43,735 nucleotides of DNA from CAZYAK01 sp964645935 (GCA_964645935.1 CAZYAK010000006.1:1-43735), one strand, 5' to 3'; positions 15,967 through 23,652 are shown, counted from the first letter of the stretch. Made by a program: numbers and translations. The notes: generated from the sequence alone by a model not told the origin.

Positions 15967-18579
15967 TTACTCTGCCTCTTCCTGGCTCTCGGCCTCGTTT
16001 TCGTCCGTCTCGATGACGGGGCTGCTGTCGTCACTCTGCATGACACGGCTGCCGAGCTGGCGCAGCTTGGCTATCGCGGCAGCGCAGAGGTCGTCATCCG
16101 ACGCGTTACGGTTGAGAAGCCATGCATCACGCACCGCGAGCATCACGGGGCCGGAATACTGGTTGAACAGCATGAACATCGAAATATGATCGGAACGGAT
16201 CCAGTTGGCCACGGTGTCCTCGGACGGCTGCAAACGACCTTCCAATGAGACATCGGCCGGCCGCGGCCGCGTGACAAGCGGACGGGTGCTCGACACTCTG
16301 CCTCCAGGCACCGCAGGCGGTTTGGTTATTCGGGTCTCCTGCATGCGCGCCTGTACCCACGGCTTCAGCCTGAGAAACTGTTCCGCTGTTAGGCCGGGCA
16401 GTTCCAGCAGGGCGCCGAGGGCCATTCCGTCGCCGCCGCGGCTGACGTTGTCTTGTGCCAGTTTCCCGCGCCGCCAGTCATCCAGCTGAACTTTGCGCTT
16501 CAGGAGTCTCTTCGTTTCATCTTCGGCCGAGCCGACACCCACGGGTCTGCGCTGCTGCGGAGACAGTTCGCGTCGTTCGAAGAACAACAGCAACTCTTCC
16601 AGATCCTGCAACAGATCGTCTCGCTTCTCCTGCTTCATCTGGGCATACCACGCGGGTAACACATCCTCGACAGATGCGCCCGTCCGCAGCAACGTCAAGA
16701 ACGCCGCACAAGGGGAATTCAGGGAGATACCGGCCGCGGTGAGAAACGCATGGAGATCGCTCTCCGGCATCATCCCCGTATCGCGGGCGGTGTCGATCCG
16801 GTGCCGGAACGTGCGCCGGGGTATGGCGAGCTTGCGTTCGCTCTGGAACGTCCGAGGGTAACGGTGCGTCCGCGCGATTATCGCATAGATCGCTGTCCCC
16901 AGCGCTTTGTGCTGCTGCAATGTTTCCGCGTAGCGCAGATGGCAGTCGATCGCAGCCGCGGCCGGGACATGCACTCCCAAGGCATTGAGCAGCCGCACAA
17001 ACACCGCGTAGGGCATGACGCCGTCGCCATTCAAGACACCGTAGAGGGTGTCGCTGCTGGTATTACCAATCGCGGCGAGGCCCGCGATGTTCTTGGGTGT
17101 CACTTCCGCGAGCAGGCGCAAAACATCGGCCATCGACCGCGGCTCCCGGTCTTCCACCCAGCGCCGCAGAACAGGCAGCACTCGTAGGTTCAAGCCCGCC
17201 CGCCGGATGGCGTACAGGGCCTCGGCTTCGGGAAGCGTGCTCTCGGTTCCGGCCACCAGAGCGCGCAATCCTTCCAATTGATCGCCGGAATCGGCTTCTT
17301 CGATGGTCACGCCGTAGAGCTGCAGGGCGGCGCGGAAAACGGGGGAGGACCCCTCGCGCAGATGTGGCGTCCAGCGCTCGACGAGTTCTGCGTTGGTGTC
17401 GCGCGTCTGTGCGTCTGCATCCTCAGCGCCCATCGCCGTCAGATGCATCAGCACTGCGGGCGGCATCATGCGCGACGGACCACGTTCGAGCGCGTTACGC
17501 ACGATGTCGGACGGCACCTGTCCGTCGCTCAGTGTCACCTGGAACGCGTTGGTGAGATGTTCTGCCGTCACGCCCAGCGCCTTCATACGCTCGCGCACGG
17601 TCAAGGCGAAGCGGGGACTCGTCGGTGCATTGATCGTTTCCTGGGGCCACGAAGCTCTCAGTGAAGCAATCGGTTCCGCTCCAACCTTTGCGGCAATTTT
17701 TTTCATGGCCTTCTCCAGCTCGGCAAACGCGACGGGGCGATTGTTTACTAAGCACTCGACAACACTCCGCTTGAGGCCTGTTACACGCAGCCCTTCGGTC
17801 GTGTAGGGGATGCCCGCGAATTCGATCATCGCGCGAAGCATGGCCTGCTCCGGACGGGCGCCCTCTGCAATGGCGTCCGCAGTAAACGCTTCGCGCGCCT
17901 GCACCACGCTATCCTCCGCCCAAAGCGTGGGAATCCTGCGCGTCTTGATGCTTCCGAGCGCCGACAGGTGCGTAAGCAGTTCATCAAAAGACGTGAGGCG
18001 ATCCTGTACCAGGCGCGCCTGCAGTGTGCCTGTCTTCAAGCCGGTCTTGTCATGGAAGGCCTCAGCTCCAGCGACGAGACGCTCGCGGATCATCAAGCGG
18101 TTCACCGCCAGGCGGATGTCGGCAGTCACGCCGTTCAGATATTTTGCCAGCCCGGCTTCCAACAGCGTGCGCTCTGCATTTCCTGTTCTGCGGCTGTCGA
18201 TATCCGCTTTCCAGAACACCACGGCCTTATGCACCGAGGCATGTTGTTTGATCGGCGTAAAATCCACCGACGGATCTTCCAGATGCTGCACCACCGCGAA
18301 GCCGCCGATGCCCGCCTGGGTCGCGTACTCCGACGCGAGAAGCTTTCGAAAGAGCAGGCGATAGGCCGCGTGATACCACGGTGCGGGGTTCTCCGCTTTC
18401 TTCTCCCACGTCGCCCTGAGCGTCTCATTGCCGTTCTCCATCGAGGTTCGCGCAGAACTCTTGTAGCCGTCCAGCGGGACCTGCCCGAAGGTTTCCCAGA
18501 AATCCGGCTGCACGACAGTGTCCCCAAGAACCACGGTGTCCTCATCGTCGGGCGCGGTGATAGCTTCCTTGTGATTCAT
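15967..18579 (-). CDS. 870-residue protein of repeated HTH-like modules
   Basis: I know of no named family. The protein has no signal peptide or membrane helix, starts acidic and ends in a Glu/Asp-rich tail. Much of it looks like repeats of a short helical pattern similar to Cro/CI-type HTH units: about 179-209 (TGLKTGTLQARL then LLTHLSALG), 267-299 (TGLKRSVVECLV then KKIAAKVG), 354-384, 463-493, 500-536 (NTSSDTLYGVLNGDG then LLNALGV), 586-618 (IPRRTFRHRI then FLTAAGI) and possibly 696-729 and 780-806. This suggests a large DNA- or RNA-binding scaffold. A TTGCCA-17-GACACT promoter lies 11 bases before the ATG, so it is not transcribed only from the small units upstream. Confidence 0.8.
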   Translation of the reverse strand: MNHKEAITAPDDEDTVVLGDTVVQPDFWETFGQVPLDGYKSSARTSMENGNETLRATWEKKAENPAPWYHAAYRLLFRKLLASEYATQAGIGGFAVVQHLEDPSVDFTPIKQHASVHKAVVFWKADIDSRRTGNAERTLLEAGLAKYLNGVTADIRLAVNRLMIRERLVAGAEAFHDKTGLKTGTLQARLVQDRLTSFDELLTHLSALGSIKTRRIPTLWAEDSVVQAREAFTADAIAEGARPEQAMLRAMIEFAGIPYTTEGLRVTGLKRSVVECLVNNRPVAFAELEKAMKKIAAKVGAEPIASLRASWPQETINAPTSPRFALTVRERMKALGVTAEHLTNAFQVTLSDGQVPSDIVRNALERGPSRMMPPAVLMHLTAMGAEDADAQTRDTNAELVERWTPHLREGSSPVFRAALQLYGVTIEEADSGDQLEGLRALVAGTESTLPEAEALYAIRRAGLNLRVLPVLRRWVEDREPRSMADVLRLLAEVTPKNIAGLAAIGNTSSDTLYGVLNGDGVMPYAVFVRLLNALGVHVPAAAAIDCHLRYAETLQQHKALGTAIYAIIARTHRYPRTFQSERKLAIPRRTFRHRIDTARDTGMMPESDLHAFLTAAGISLNSPCAAFLTLLRTGASVEDVLPAWYAQMKQEKRDDLLQDLEELLLFFERRELSPQQRRPVGVGSAEDETKRLLKRKVQLDDWRRGKLAQDNVSRGGDGMALGALLELPGLTAEQFLRLKPWVQARMQETRITKPPAVPGGRVSSTRPLVTRPRPADVSLEGRLQPSEDTVANWIRSDHISMFMLFNQYSGPVMLAVRDAWLLNRNASDDDLCAAAIAKLRQLGSRVMQSDDSSPVIETDENEAESQEEAE

Positions 18580-18590
18580 GGAGGCCGGTC

Positions 18591-18619
18591 AGTGTCTCAC
18601 TGCGAGCCGTTGGTGGCAA
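18591..18619 (-). promoter_or_regulatory. Promoter of the 870-residue protein gene
   Basis: TTGCCA (18619-18614), 17 bases, then GACACT (18596-18591), ending 11 bases before the ATG. The predicted leader is only a few bases. Confidence 0.6.
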
Positions 18620-18715
18620 CAGGGCCAAAGAACGACGACCTAGAGGCTAATCGGACAGCGTCACGTTGACGAACAAGGGAAATCGATCAGGGCTCCGTGG
18701 CCGCAAACGGAAGAC

Positions 18716-18757
18716 AAAAAAGGGTGATCACGCGCATGCGAGTCTGCGTGATCACCC
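18716..18757 (-). terminator. Intrinsic terminator of small unit A
   Basis: A perfect 12-bp stem GGGTGATCACGC / GCGTGATCACCC with a 12-base loop is followed on the minus strand by six T. It ends the small transcript carrying the MKKLL ORF. Confidence 0.92.
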
Positions 18758-18769
18758 CGTCGGAGAAGC

Positions 18770-18787
18770 TTAGAGAAGCTTCTTCAT
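18770..18787 (-). CDS. Five-codon mini-ORF A (MKKLL)
   Basis: ATG AAG AAG CTT CTC TAA is preceded by GAGGAGGTG, a near-perfect complement to the 16S 3' end, with GGAGG six bases from the ATG. The ORF overlaps a perfect inverted repeat, AGAAGCTT-CTCT-AAGCTTCT on the minus strand, with the stop codon at the loop/right-arm junction. The leader (about 60 bases) has its own hairpin CGGCCC-TCAC-GGGCCG just upstream of the SD. An intrinsic terminator follows about 12 bases later. The full unit repeats in design, not in sequence, at 18946-18963. Whether the peptide or only the translation event matters is unknown. Confidence 0.65.
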   Translation of the reverse strand: MKKLL

Positions 18788-18852
18788 GGTGCACCTCCTC
18801 TCTGGTGAGAACGGCCCGTGAGGGCCGAACGAAAAAAGTGGGCGCGGACTGA

Positions 18853-18880
18853 GTGTTATCGCGAAGCGCTCCGCCGTCAA
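18853..18880 (-). promoter_or_regulatory. Promoter of small unit A
   Basis: TTGACG (18880-18875), 16 bases, TAACAC (18858-18853). The -35 starts only six bases after the T-run of the terminator of unit B, so A is a separate transcript of about 130 bases. Confidence 0.5.
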
Positions 18881-18886
18881 TCACAG

Positions 18887-18935
18887 AAAAAGGGGGACGG
18901 TCGCACGGAGGATGTACAAGGTGCGCGACCGTCCC
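18887..18935 (-). terminator. Intrinsic terminator of small unit B
   Basis: An 11-bp perfect stem GGGACGGTCGC / GCGACCGTCCC, probably extended past a bulge by a further CAC/GTG pairing, is followed on the minus strand by CC and five T. Confidence 0.9.
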
Positions 18936-18945
18936 ACCCAAGAAA

Positions 18946-18963
18946 CTACAGTTTCTTGAGCAT
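18946..18963 (-). CDS. Five-codon mini-ORF B (MLKKL)
   Basis: ATG CTC AAG AAA CTG TAG is preceded by AAAGGAGGTG, a perfect SD, again with GGAGG six bases before the ATG. The ORF overlaps a perfect inverted repeat AAGAAAC-TGTA-GTTTCTT, the stop codon lying at the loop/right-arm junction as in unit A. TATAAT lies immediately upstream of the SD, so the RNA should begin at or within a few bases of the SD. An intrinsic terminator starts about 10 bases after the ORF. Both peptides contain Met, two Lys and two Leu, in different order. Confidence 0.65.
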   Translation of the reverse strand: MLKKL

Positions 18964-18979
18964 GGGGCACCTCCTTTCT

Positions 18980-18985
18980 ATTATA
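18980..18985 (-). promoter_or_regulatory. -10 element of small unit B
   Basis: A consensus TATAAT lies 16 bases before the mini-ORF ATG, directly abutting the SD region. No convincing -35 is present. The predicted RNA is about 90 bases long. Confidence 0.6.
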
Positions 18986-19022
18986 GGTGCGGAACCAGTA
19001 TCAGCCCCCACGATCAGAACCG

Positions 19023-19985
19023 TCAATCCGGCAACACCGACGACATCTCATCCGGCTTACCGTGGAACCGCCTGTGCACGTCCTTGAGGTGCGGGTTTGT
19101 GACGTGGGTGTAGATCTGCGTGGTCGAGAGGTCTTTATGGCCGAGCATCTCCTGCACCGAGCGCAGATCCGCGCCGTTGCGGAGGAGGTCTGTCGCAAAG
19201 GAGTGGCGCAGTGTGTGCGGCGAAGGGTCTGATACGATGCCCTGCTGTACTGCGTACTTCTTTACCATTTTGTAGATGGAAATCCTCGAGAGCCGGAACT
19301 CTTCGCCCGGCGGCATGGCGTTCACTGCCACGCCGTGGTTGCGGATGAACAGGGGAGTGAGGTGATCCAGGCGCACGGCCAAATAGTCTTCTAGGGCCTT
19401 GGCGGCGACGTCGGAGACAAAGACCACCCGGATCTTCCCCCGCTTGCCGCGGATGGAGATCTCGCGGGTCTGGAAGTTCAAGTCCTTGCGATTGAGTCCC
19501 CTCAGCTCCGCCAAGCGCAGTCCCGTGCTAAAGAACAGGTGCAGCATCGCGCTGTCACGCTTCCCCTCCTTGGTAGAGGTATCCGGTGCCGAGAGCAAGC
19601 GTGTCAGCTCGTCTTGGAACAGCACTTTTACCTTCCGCGGATCCTCCTTGAAGCGTGTCACGCGGTCTGGCGGGTACACGGTCATCTCCTCCTCGCGCAG
19701 CAAGTAGCGCAGAAAGGCGCGGAGGATGGTGAGGTGATGGTTCTTGGTGCGCACGGTCAGCTCCTTGCCCGCCCGGGTGCGGTGGGAGTGCAGGGCTGAC
19801 TTGTAGATCCGGATGGTCGACTTGTCGAAGAGGCGGGGATCGGGTATTTCGCACAATTTCTCCAGAAGCGACAGCGACTGTGCATACGTACTGATCGTAA
19901 GCGGGGATTTATTTTCCTCCGCCTTGAGATAGGTGAGGTACCGCTCGACAGCTTTGGCCAGTGGCGACGGGGGAGGGTTTTCCAC
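19023..19985 (-). CDS. Xer-type tyrosine recombinase, GTG start
   Basis: Xer recombinases resolve chromosome dimers at dif. The 320-residue protein has a SAM-like N-terminal DNA-binding domain (about 5-105) and a catalytic domain with the full residue set: Arg157 in STGLRLAEL, a Lys near 181-184 in GKRGK, His257 and Arg260 in HTLRHSFAT, His283 in LGHKDLSTT and nucleophile Tyr292 in TQIYTHV. Size and sequence fit XerC/XerD/XerA rather than an integron or phage integrase. The GTG at 19985 has a candidate -10 (TAACTA) nine bases upstream, inside the left arm of the dif-like site at 19996-20023. One recombinase gene beside its target is the arrangement of single-recombinase systems such as XerS/difSL and XerH/difH. 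Confidence 0.92.
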   Translation of the reverse strand: MENPPPSPLAKAVERYLTYLKAEENKSPLTISTYAQSLSLLEKLCEIPDPRLFDKSTIRIYKSALHSHRTRAGKELTVRTKNHHLTILRAFLRYLLREEEMTVYPPDRVTRFKEDPRKVKVLFQDELTRLLSAPDTSTKEGKRDSAMLHLFFSTGLRLAELRGLNRKDLNFQTREISIRGKRGKIRVVFVSDVAAKALEDYLAVRLDHLTPLFIRNHGVAVNAMPPGEEFRLSRISIYKMVKKYAVQQGIVSDPSPHTLRHSFATDLLRNGADLRSVQEMLGHKDLSTTQIYTHVTNPHLKDVHRRFHGKPDEMSSVLPD

Positions 19986-19995
19986 AGAAGTTCCT

Positions 19996-20023
19996 AGTTA
20001 ACATAATGCAGTTTATGTTACTA
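19996..20023 (+). other. dif: Candidate dif site (Xer recombination site)
   Basis: Two 11-bp arms, AGTTAACATAA and TTATGTTACTA, flank a 6-bp centre TGCAGT, the exact 11-6-11 dif architecture. The inner eight bases of each arm are perfect inverted repeats (TAACATAA / TTATGTTA). TTATGTTA matches the E. coli XerD arm and CATAATG matches the XerC-arm/centre junction; 18 of 28 positions agree with E. coli dif. A third half-site, AAGTAACATAA, lies at 20037-20047. The right arm contains the stop codon of the DUF218 gene, and the left arm lies 10 bases before the xer start. Confidence 0.75.
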
Positions 20024-20645
20024 ATCCCTGCAAAACAAGTAACATAACGCCGGCAGCCTCGCGCAGCGTGCTCCAAGCTTCGAAACGCCTTCCAGGTATG
20101 GGTTCAGCGGGATACAGACTAATCCGACGTCCCGCGCGCTCGGCAATCAACCCAATGCGAGCCAGGTGGTACCGGTCGCTCACCCCCACGATGGACCCAC
20201 ACCGCTCCATGAGCGGGAACGTGTTGGCGATGTTCTCCCACGTAGAGCGAGATTCCTCTTCCACGCGTGTGTCCTCCAGCGCGATCCCCTTCACCACGGC
20301 CATGCGGCGCATGACCCTGGCCTCGCTCTCGGCCATCCCCTCGCCCAGACCGCCAGTCAGGTACACCTTTTTGACCTTACCGGCCCTATAGAGGTCCGCA
20401 GCGGCAGAAATGCGCCGGATGATGCCTGGGCCGGGAGCGGTGTAGACGATCTTGCCGTCCTGCACCACAGGCCGCACAGCCGTGCCGAACACGATGGCAC
20501 AATCAGCAGGCAATACGGCGTTCCCGTCAAACCGGTCTAAGACGTACCACACCGCACACCCGGACAGCGTCAGCGTGACGGCCACGGTCCAGGCGACTGC
20601 CTGCCGCGCCATACGCAGGCCCGTGCGGAAACAGCGGAACCTCAC
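20013..20645 (-). CDS. DUF218/YdcF-SanA-like membrane protein
   Basis: DUF218 proteins (SanA, YdcF, ElyC) are linked to envelope integrity and polysaccharide metabolism in other bacteria; the reaction is not established. The product has one N-terminal membrane helix (about 14-35), then DCAIVFGTAVRP, the conserved VYLTGGLGEGMAESEARVM, STWENIANTF and VGVSDRYHLARI. The GTG at 20645 overlaps the stop of the upstream gene as GTGA, so translational coupling is likely; this gives 210 residues. The last codons and stop form part of the dif-like site. Confidence 0.85.
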   Translation of the reverse strand: MRFRCFRTGLRMARQAVAWTVAVTLTLSGCAVWYVLDRFDGNAVLPADCAIVFGTAVRPVVQDGKIVYTAPGPGIIRRISAAADLYRAGKVKKVYLTGGLGEGMAESEARVMRRMAVVKGIALEDTRVEEESRSTWENIANTFPLMERCGSIVGVSDRYHLARIGLIAERAGRRISLYPAEPIPGRRFEAWSTLREAAGVMLLVLQGLVT

Positions 20646-22228
20646 TGGGGCTCGATGGAGATGTTGGACGGGATGGACGGCAGGCTCCTGCCCCATGGCG
20701 GCCACACGCCAATCTCCACACGGTCCACCTCGGGGAGGTTTCGGATAATGCGCAGCGCGTCGGTGCTCCCCAGTCCCACGATCTGCGCGCGCACCTTCTT
20801 GCCGAACTTGGCGCCGGTAGGCGTGAGAGGATCCAGCACGTACTGCTCGGTAGCCACGATGTCGGCCGTGATCTTGATCCAGGAGAAGTTGTCCGCGTAC
20901 TCGATAAGTTCCACGCGGGCAGGATCCATATGCAGTGTGTCTTCCAGGAGCGTCTTGCCATCGCTCAGATGCGCTCGCAAATCCCCGCCGAAACGCGCAA
21001 TGATGCCGGTGGTGTCATACGCCGGGACGATGTAGATGAGGCTCCCCTCCGCCACCACTTGCTCCACCTGCTTGCCGAGAAGACCCGTGGGCAGCGTCAC
21101 ACCGCTGTACGTACGACGAATGAGGCCGTTTTTGAGAAGGAACTCCAGGTTCTGCGACTGGTCTGTGAGGTTGCGGCTCTTCCGCTCCAGTTCCACCTGT
21201 TTCTTGGCTTCTGCCAGGAGTTCCTGCTCGAGACGCTTGCGAGCCAGCTCCAGGTCTTTCTGCTGGAGCACGGTGCGGTACGCGGTGCGCCCGCCCGTGG
21301 CGGACGAGCGGTTCTCGGCGTAGATGAGCTTGCGGTCCTGTTCGGGCAGGCCCGGGAGCTCCCACCGCACACCCGGCGGCACGTTGCCGCGGTCGCCGAT
21401 AATCTTGCCGTAGATATCCTCGTGGTCGGCCTTGGCGCGTACGGTCTGCGTGCCGCTGCCGGTGATGGTGATACCCTTCTCCAGCCTAAAGATCATCCCC
21501 GCTTGGTTCATGAGGCGCGTGCCCGACTTGAGCGATACGGCTTCATCGGTGCGGTTGATGACGGTCATCGTCACCTGCGCGTCCTGCCCGATAAACTCCG
21601 GGCTGATGTCTTGGAACGTGACGGCCTTACTCACCACCACGCGGATCGGGACAAGTGGCATGATGCGCACGTGCTCGGGGAACTTCGCCACTGTGCCGCT
21701 CGCCACGAGCACGATGTTCATTGTCTGACTCACCACGTCCTTGCGCGGCCACACCCGCACCTCGGCGGACGGCAGCAGGCGGAACACGACGAAGAGAAAA
21801 AGGATGCTGCTTAGGACGATGAGCGCCCAGATGCGCAATTTGGGCATGGAGAGCAGCCCGATCGCCTGGAGGCGAGACCTCCACTGCTGGCGCCACAGGC
21901 TCGGCGAGAAGAACCTGAGTGCGTCGGCGGATTTGGGGTGGCCCACCAGGGCCTTACGCAGCGTCCGTGTCTTCTGGAACACCTTGATGCTGAGCTTGCG
22001 GGCTGCGGCGATAACCGCCGGCTCCTTGGTTGCCAGTTTCACGCGATACCGGAGCTTCGCGATCTCTCCCAAGAAGAGCTTCCGTTCACTCTCTTCCAGC
22101 AGAAAATTGTTGTCCGCCGTGCTCAGGATGACGATGGCTTCGCCTTCGGCGTCACGAATCCGTCGCGAGAACGAATTCCAGGATTCTTCCTCGCCACGCG
22201 TCAAGATGTGGACCTTTGGCACGGACAT
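20642..22228 (-). CDS. Baseplate J-like single-pass membrane protein
   Basis: From ATG 22228 the product has 528 residues. The N-terminal about 110 residues (VHILTRGEEESWNSFSRRIR onward) form a soluble alpha/beta-looking domain, followed by one membrane helix (about 132-152, RIWALIVLSSILFLFVVF). The outside part includes a stretch resembling Baseplate J (about 235-295: SLKSGTRLMNQAGMIFRLEK then VPPGVRWELPGL), a charged coiled coil (about 318-353) and a beta-rich C-terminus. Similar architectures are known from CPR genomes, with no defined function. It is translationally coupled to the DUF218 gene. Confidence 0.7.
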   Translation of the reverse strand: MSVPKVHILTRGEEESWNSFSRRIRDAEGEAIVILSTADNNFLLEESERKLFLGEIAKLRYRVKLATKEPAVIAAARKLSIKVFQKTRTLRKALVGHPKSADALRFFSPSLWRQQWRSRLQAIGLLSMPKLRIWALIVLSSILFLFVVFRLLPSAEVRVWPRKDVVSQTMNIVLVASGTVAKFPEHVRIMPLVPIRVVVSKAVTFQDISPEFIGQDAQVTMTVINRTDEAVSLKSGTRLMNQAGMIFRLEKGITITGSGTQTVRAKADHEDIYGKIIGDRGNVPPGVRWELPGLPEQDRKLIYAENRSSATGGRTAYRTVLQQKDLELARKRLEQELLAEAKKQVELERKSRNLTDQSQNLEFLLKNGLIRRTYSGVTLPTGLLGKQVEQVVAEGSLIYIVPAYDTTGIIARFGGDLRAHLSDGKTLLEDTLHMDPARVELIEYADNFSWIKITADIVATEQYVLDPLTPTGAKFGKKVRAQIVGLGSTDALRIIRNLPEVDRVEIGVWPPWGRSLPSIPSNISIEPQ

Positions 22229-22311
22229 AGGGGCCGCGGAGGCGGCATCATCCCAAGGGTACCGGAAGCGACGACGAGGGAAAACCGCGGGTGCGGAAAT
22301 TCCAATCATCG

Positions 22312-22353
22312 AAGCACCAAATCACAAACATCTCGGTTTGTGATTTGGTGCTT
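22312..22353. repeat. 17-bp perfect hairpin, AAGCACCAA family
   Basis: AAGCACCAAATCACAAA and its exact reverse complement TTTGTGATTTGGTGCTT flank an eight-base loop. A weaker outer pairing involves the flanking sequences. It lies between pgk and the Baseplate J-like gene. There is no T-run, so any terminator role would be weak. The core AAGCACCAA also occurs near 10940. Confidence 0.75.
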
Positions 22354-22375
22354 GTCATTTGATGCTTCAAAGCCC

Positions 22376-23569
22376 TCAGGCTCTGAGTGGCTCCAATGCC
22401 GGCAAGGGCTTGCCCGAGATGAACTCCAACATCGCGCCGCCACCGGTGCTCACGAACGTGTACGCATCCAGCGAGTAGTTGTAGCGTGTGTGGAAATCGA
22501 TGGTGTCGCCACCGCCAATCACGGACACCGCGCCTTTCTTGGTGGCCGCGGCCACGGCCTCGGCGATGCGCTTGGTGGCGTGCGAGAAGCGGTTGATCTC
22601 GTAGAAGCCCAGCGGCCCGTTCCACACAATGGTCCCCGCCTGCTCGATGATGCGCTTGTAGCGCTCGATGGTGACCTTGCCGATGTCGTAGATGCCCATG
22701 TCTCCCATGACGTCCTCCACGGGGAGATCAAGCTTCTCGGCACCGTCCACCGGCGCGGAGGCCACCACGGCGTCACGCGGGACGTGCACCTCCGCACAGC
22801 CCTCCTTCTCGGATTCCAGCATGAACTCCTGCGCCTGCTCCACGCGGTCCTCCTCGTACTTGGAGATGCCTACGTCGAAGCCGCGCGCAGCGATGAAGGT
22901 GTTGGCGATGCAGCCACCCAGCAGCACGTGGTCACCGCGGGTGAGGAAACGCTCGATCACGGGGATCTTGGTTTCCATCTTGGCGCCGCTCACGATGAGG
23001 ACGACGGGCTTCTTCGGCGACTCCGTCACCTGGGTGAGATGCTCCAGCTCCTTCTGCAGCTGCAACCCGGCGTACGCTGGCAAGAGCTTGGCCAGTCCCA
23101 GCATGCTCGCGTGCGCACGGTGGCAATTGGTAAAGGCATCGTTCACGTAAAGATCGCCGAGTTTGGCGAGCTCCTTGGCGAGCTTGGGATCGTTGGATTC
23201 CTCACCCGCCTCGTACCGGAGGTTCTCGCAGAAGAGCACTTCGCCCTTCTTGAGCTTCTTGGCAAGCGCCACAGTCTCCTCACCCACACACGAATCAGCC
23301 CACACCACCTTGACCTTGAGCAATTTCTCCAACACCGCGAGCACCGGCTTCTGGCTGAACTCCGCTACCCGCTTGCCCTTGGGCCGCCCTTGGTGCGAGA
23401 GAATGACAAGCGACCCGTCCTTGAGGATGCGCTTCATGGTGGGCAGCAACGCCTCGATGCGCTCGGTATCCATCACCTTGCCATCTTCTAGGGCAACGTC
23501 AAAGCCGGCCCGGAGGATGACTCGCTTACCGGTCAGATCCGCCTGGTCGAGGGTGCGATAGGTAGTCAT
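22376..23569 (-). CDS. pgk: Phosphoglycerate kinase
   Basis: PGK transfers phosphate from 1,3-bisphosphoglycerate to ADP in glycolysis. The 397-residue protein carries GKRVILRAGFDVALEDG, SHQGRPKGK, FCENLRYEAGEE, YVNDAFTNCHRAHASM, and the C-terminal nucleotide loop SVIGGGDTIDF and FVSTGGGAMLEFISGKPLP. All are in family order and length is normal. ATG 23569 has TACACT seven bases upstream, another leaderless-type start; a longer upstream frame is not supported. Confidence 0.98.
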   Translation of the reverse strand: MTTYRTLDQADLTGKRVILRAGFDVALEDGKVMDTERIEALLPTMKRILKDGSLVILSHQGRPKGKRVAEFSQKPVLAVLEKLLKVKVVWADSCVGEETVALAKKLKKGEVLFCENLRYEAGEESNDPKLAKELAKLGDLYVNDAFTNCHRAHASMLGLAKLLPAYAGLQLQKELEHLTQVTESPKKPVVLIVSGAKMETKIPVIERFLTRGDHVLLGGCIANTFIAARGFDVGISKYEEDRVEQAQEFMLESEKEGCAEVHVPRDAVVASAPVDGAEKLDLPVEDVMGDMGIYDIGKVTIERYKRIIEQAGTIVWNGPLGFYEINRFSHATKRIAEAVAAATKKGAVSVIGGGDTIDFHTRYNYSLDAYTFVSTGGGAMLEFISGKPLPALEPLRA

Positions 23570-23576
23570 GGGAGGG

Positions 23577-23582
23577 AGTGTA
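23577..23582 (-). promoter_or_regulatory. -10 element of pgk (leaderless)
   Basis: TACACT on the minus strand ends seven bases before the pgk ATG. A TGCCAA 16 bases further upstream is a weak -35. Confidence 0.6.
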
Positions 23583-23639
23583 GCGGGGTTTCCAGAAATT
23601 GGCATCGCCGCAAACCCAGATTCCGATCTCACTTTCAAC

Positions 23640-23645
23640 TATGAT
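23640..23645 (+). promoter_or_regulatory. -10 element of the WecA-like gene
   Basis: TATGAT ends seven bases before the ATG at 23653, supporting that start over the ATGs at 23641 and 23644, which overlap the hexamer. Confidence 0.5.
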
Positions 23646-23652
23646 GTCTCCG

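Noticed and set aside
18579..18985. Mini-ORF units as a leader-peptide attenuator of the 870-residue gene
   Set aside because: Each unit ends in a strong terminator and the large gene has its own TTGCCA-17-GACACT promoter; attenuation of read-through cannot be excluded but is not the simplest reading.
19023..19985. Integrase of a mobile element
   Set aside because: Size, residues and the adjacent dif-like site fit a housekeeping Xer; no attachment repeats, tRNA junction or cargo genes are seen nearby.
21938..23491. Plus-strand open frame of 517 codons opposite pgk and the Baseplate J-like gene
   Set aside because: It spans antisense to two real genes and the hairpin between them, with no protein similarity visible.
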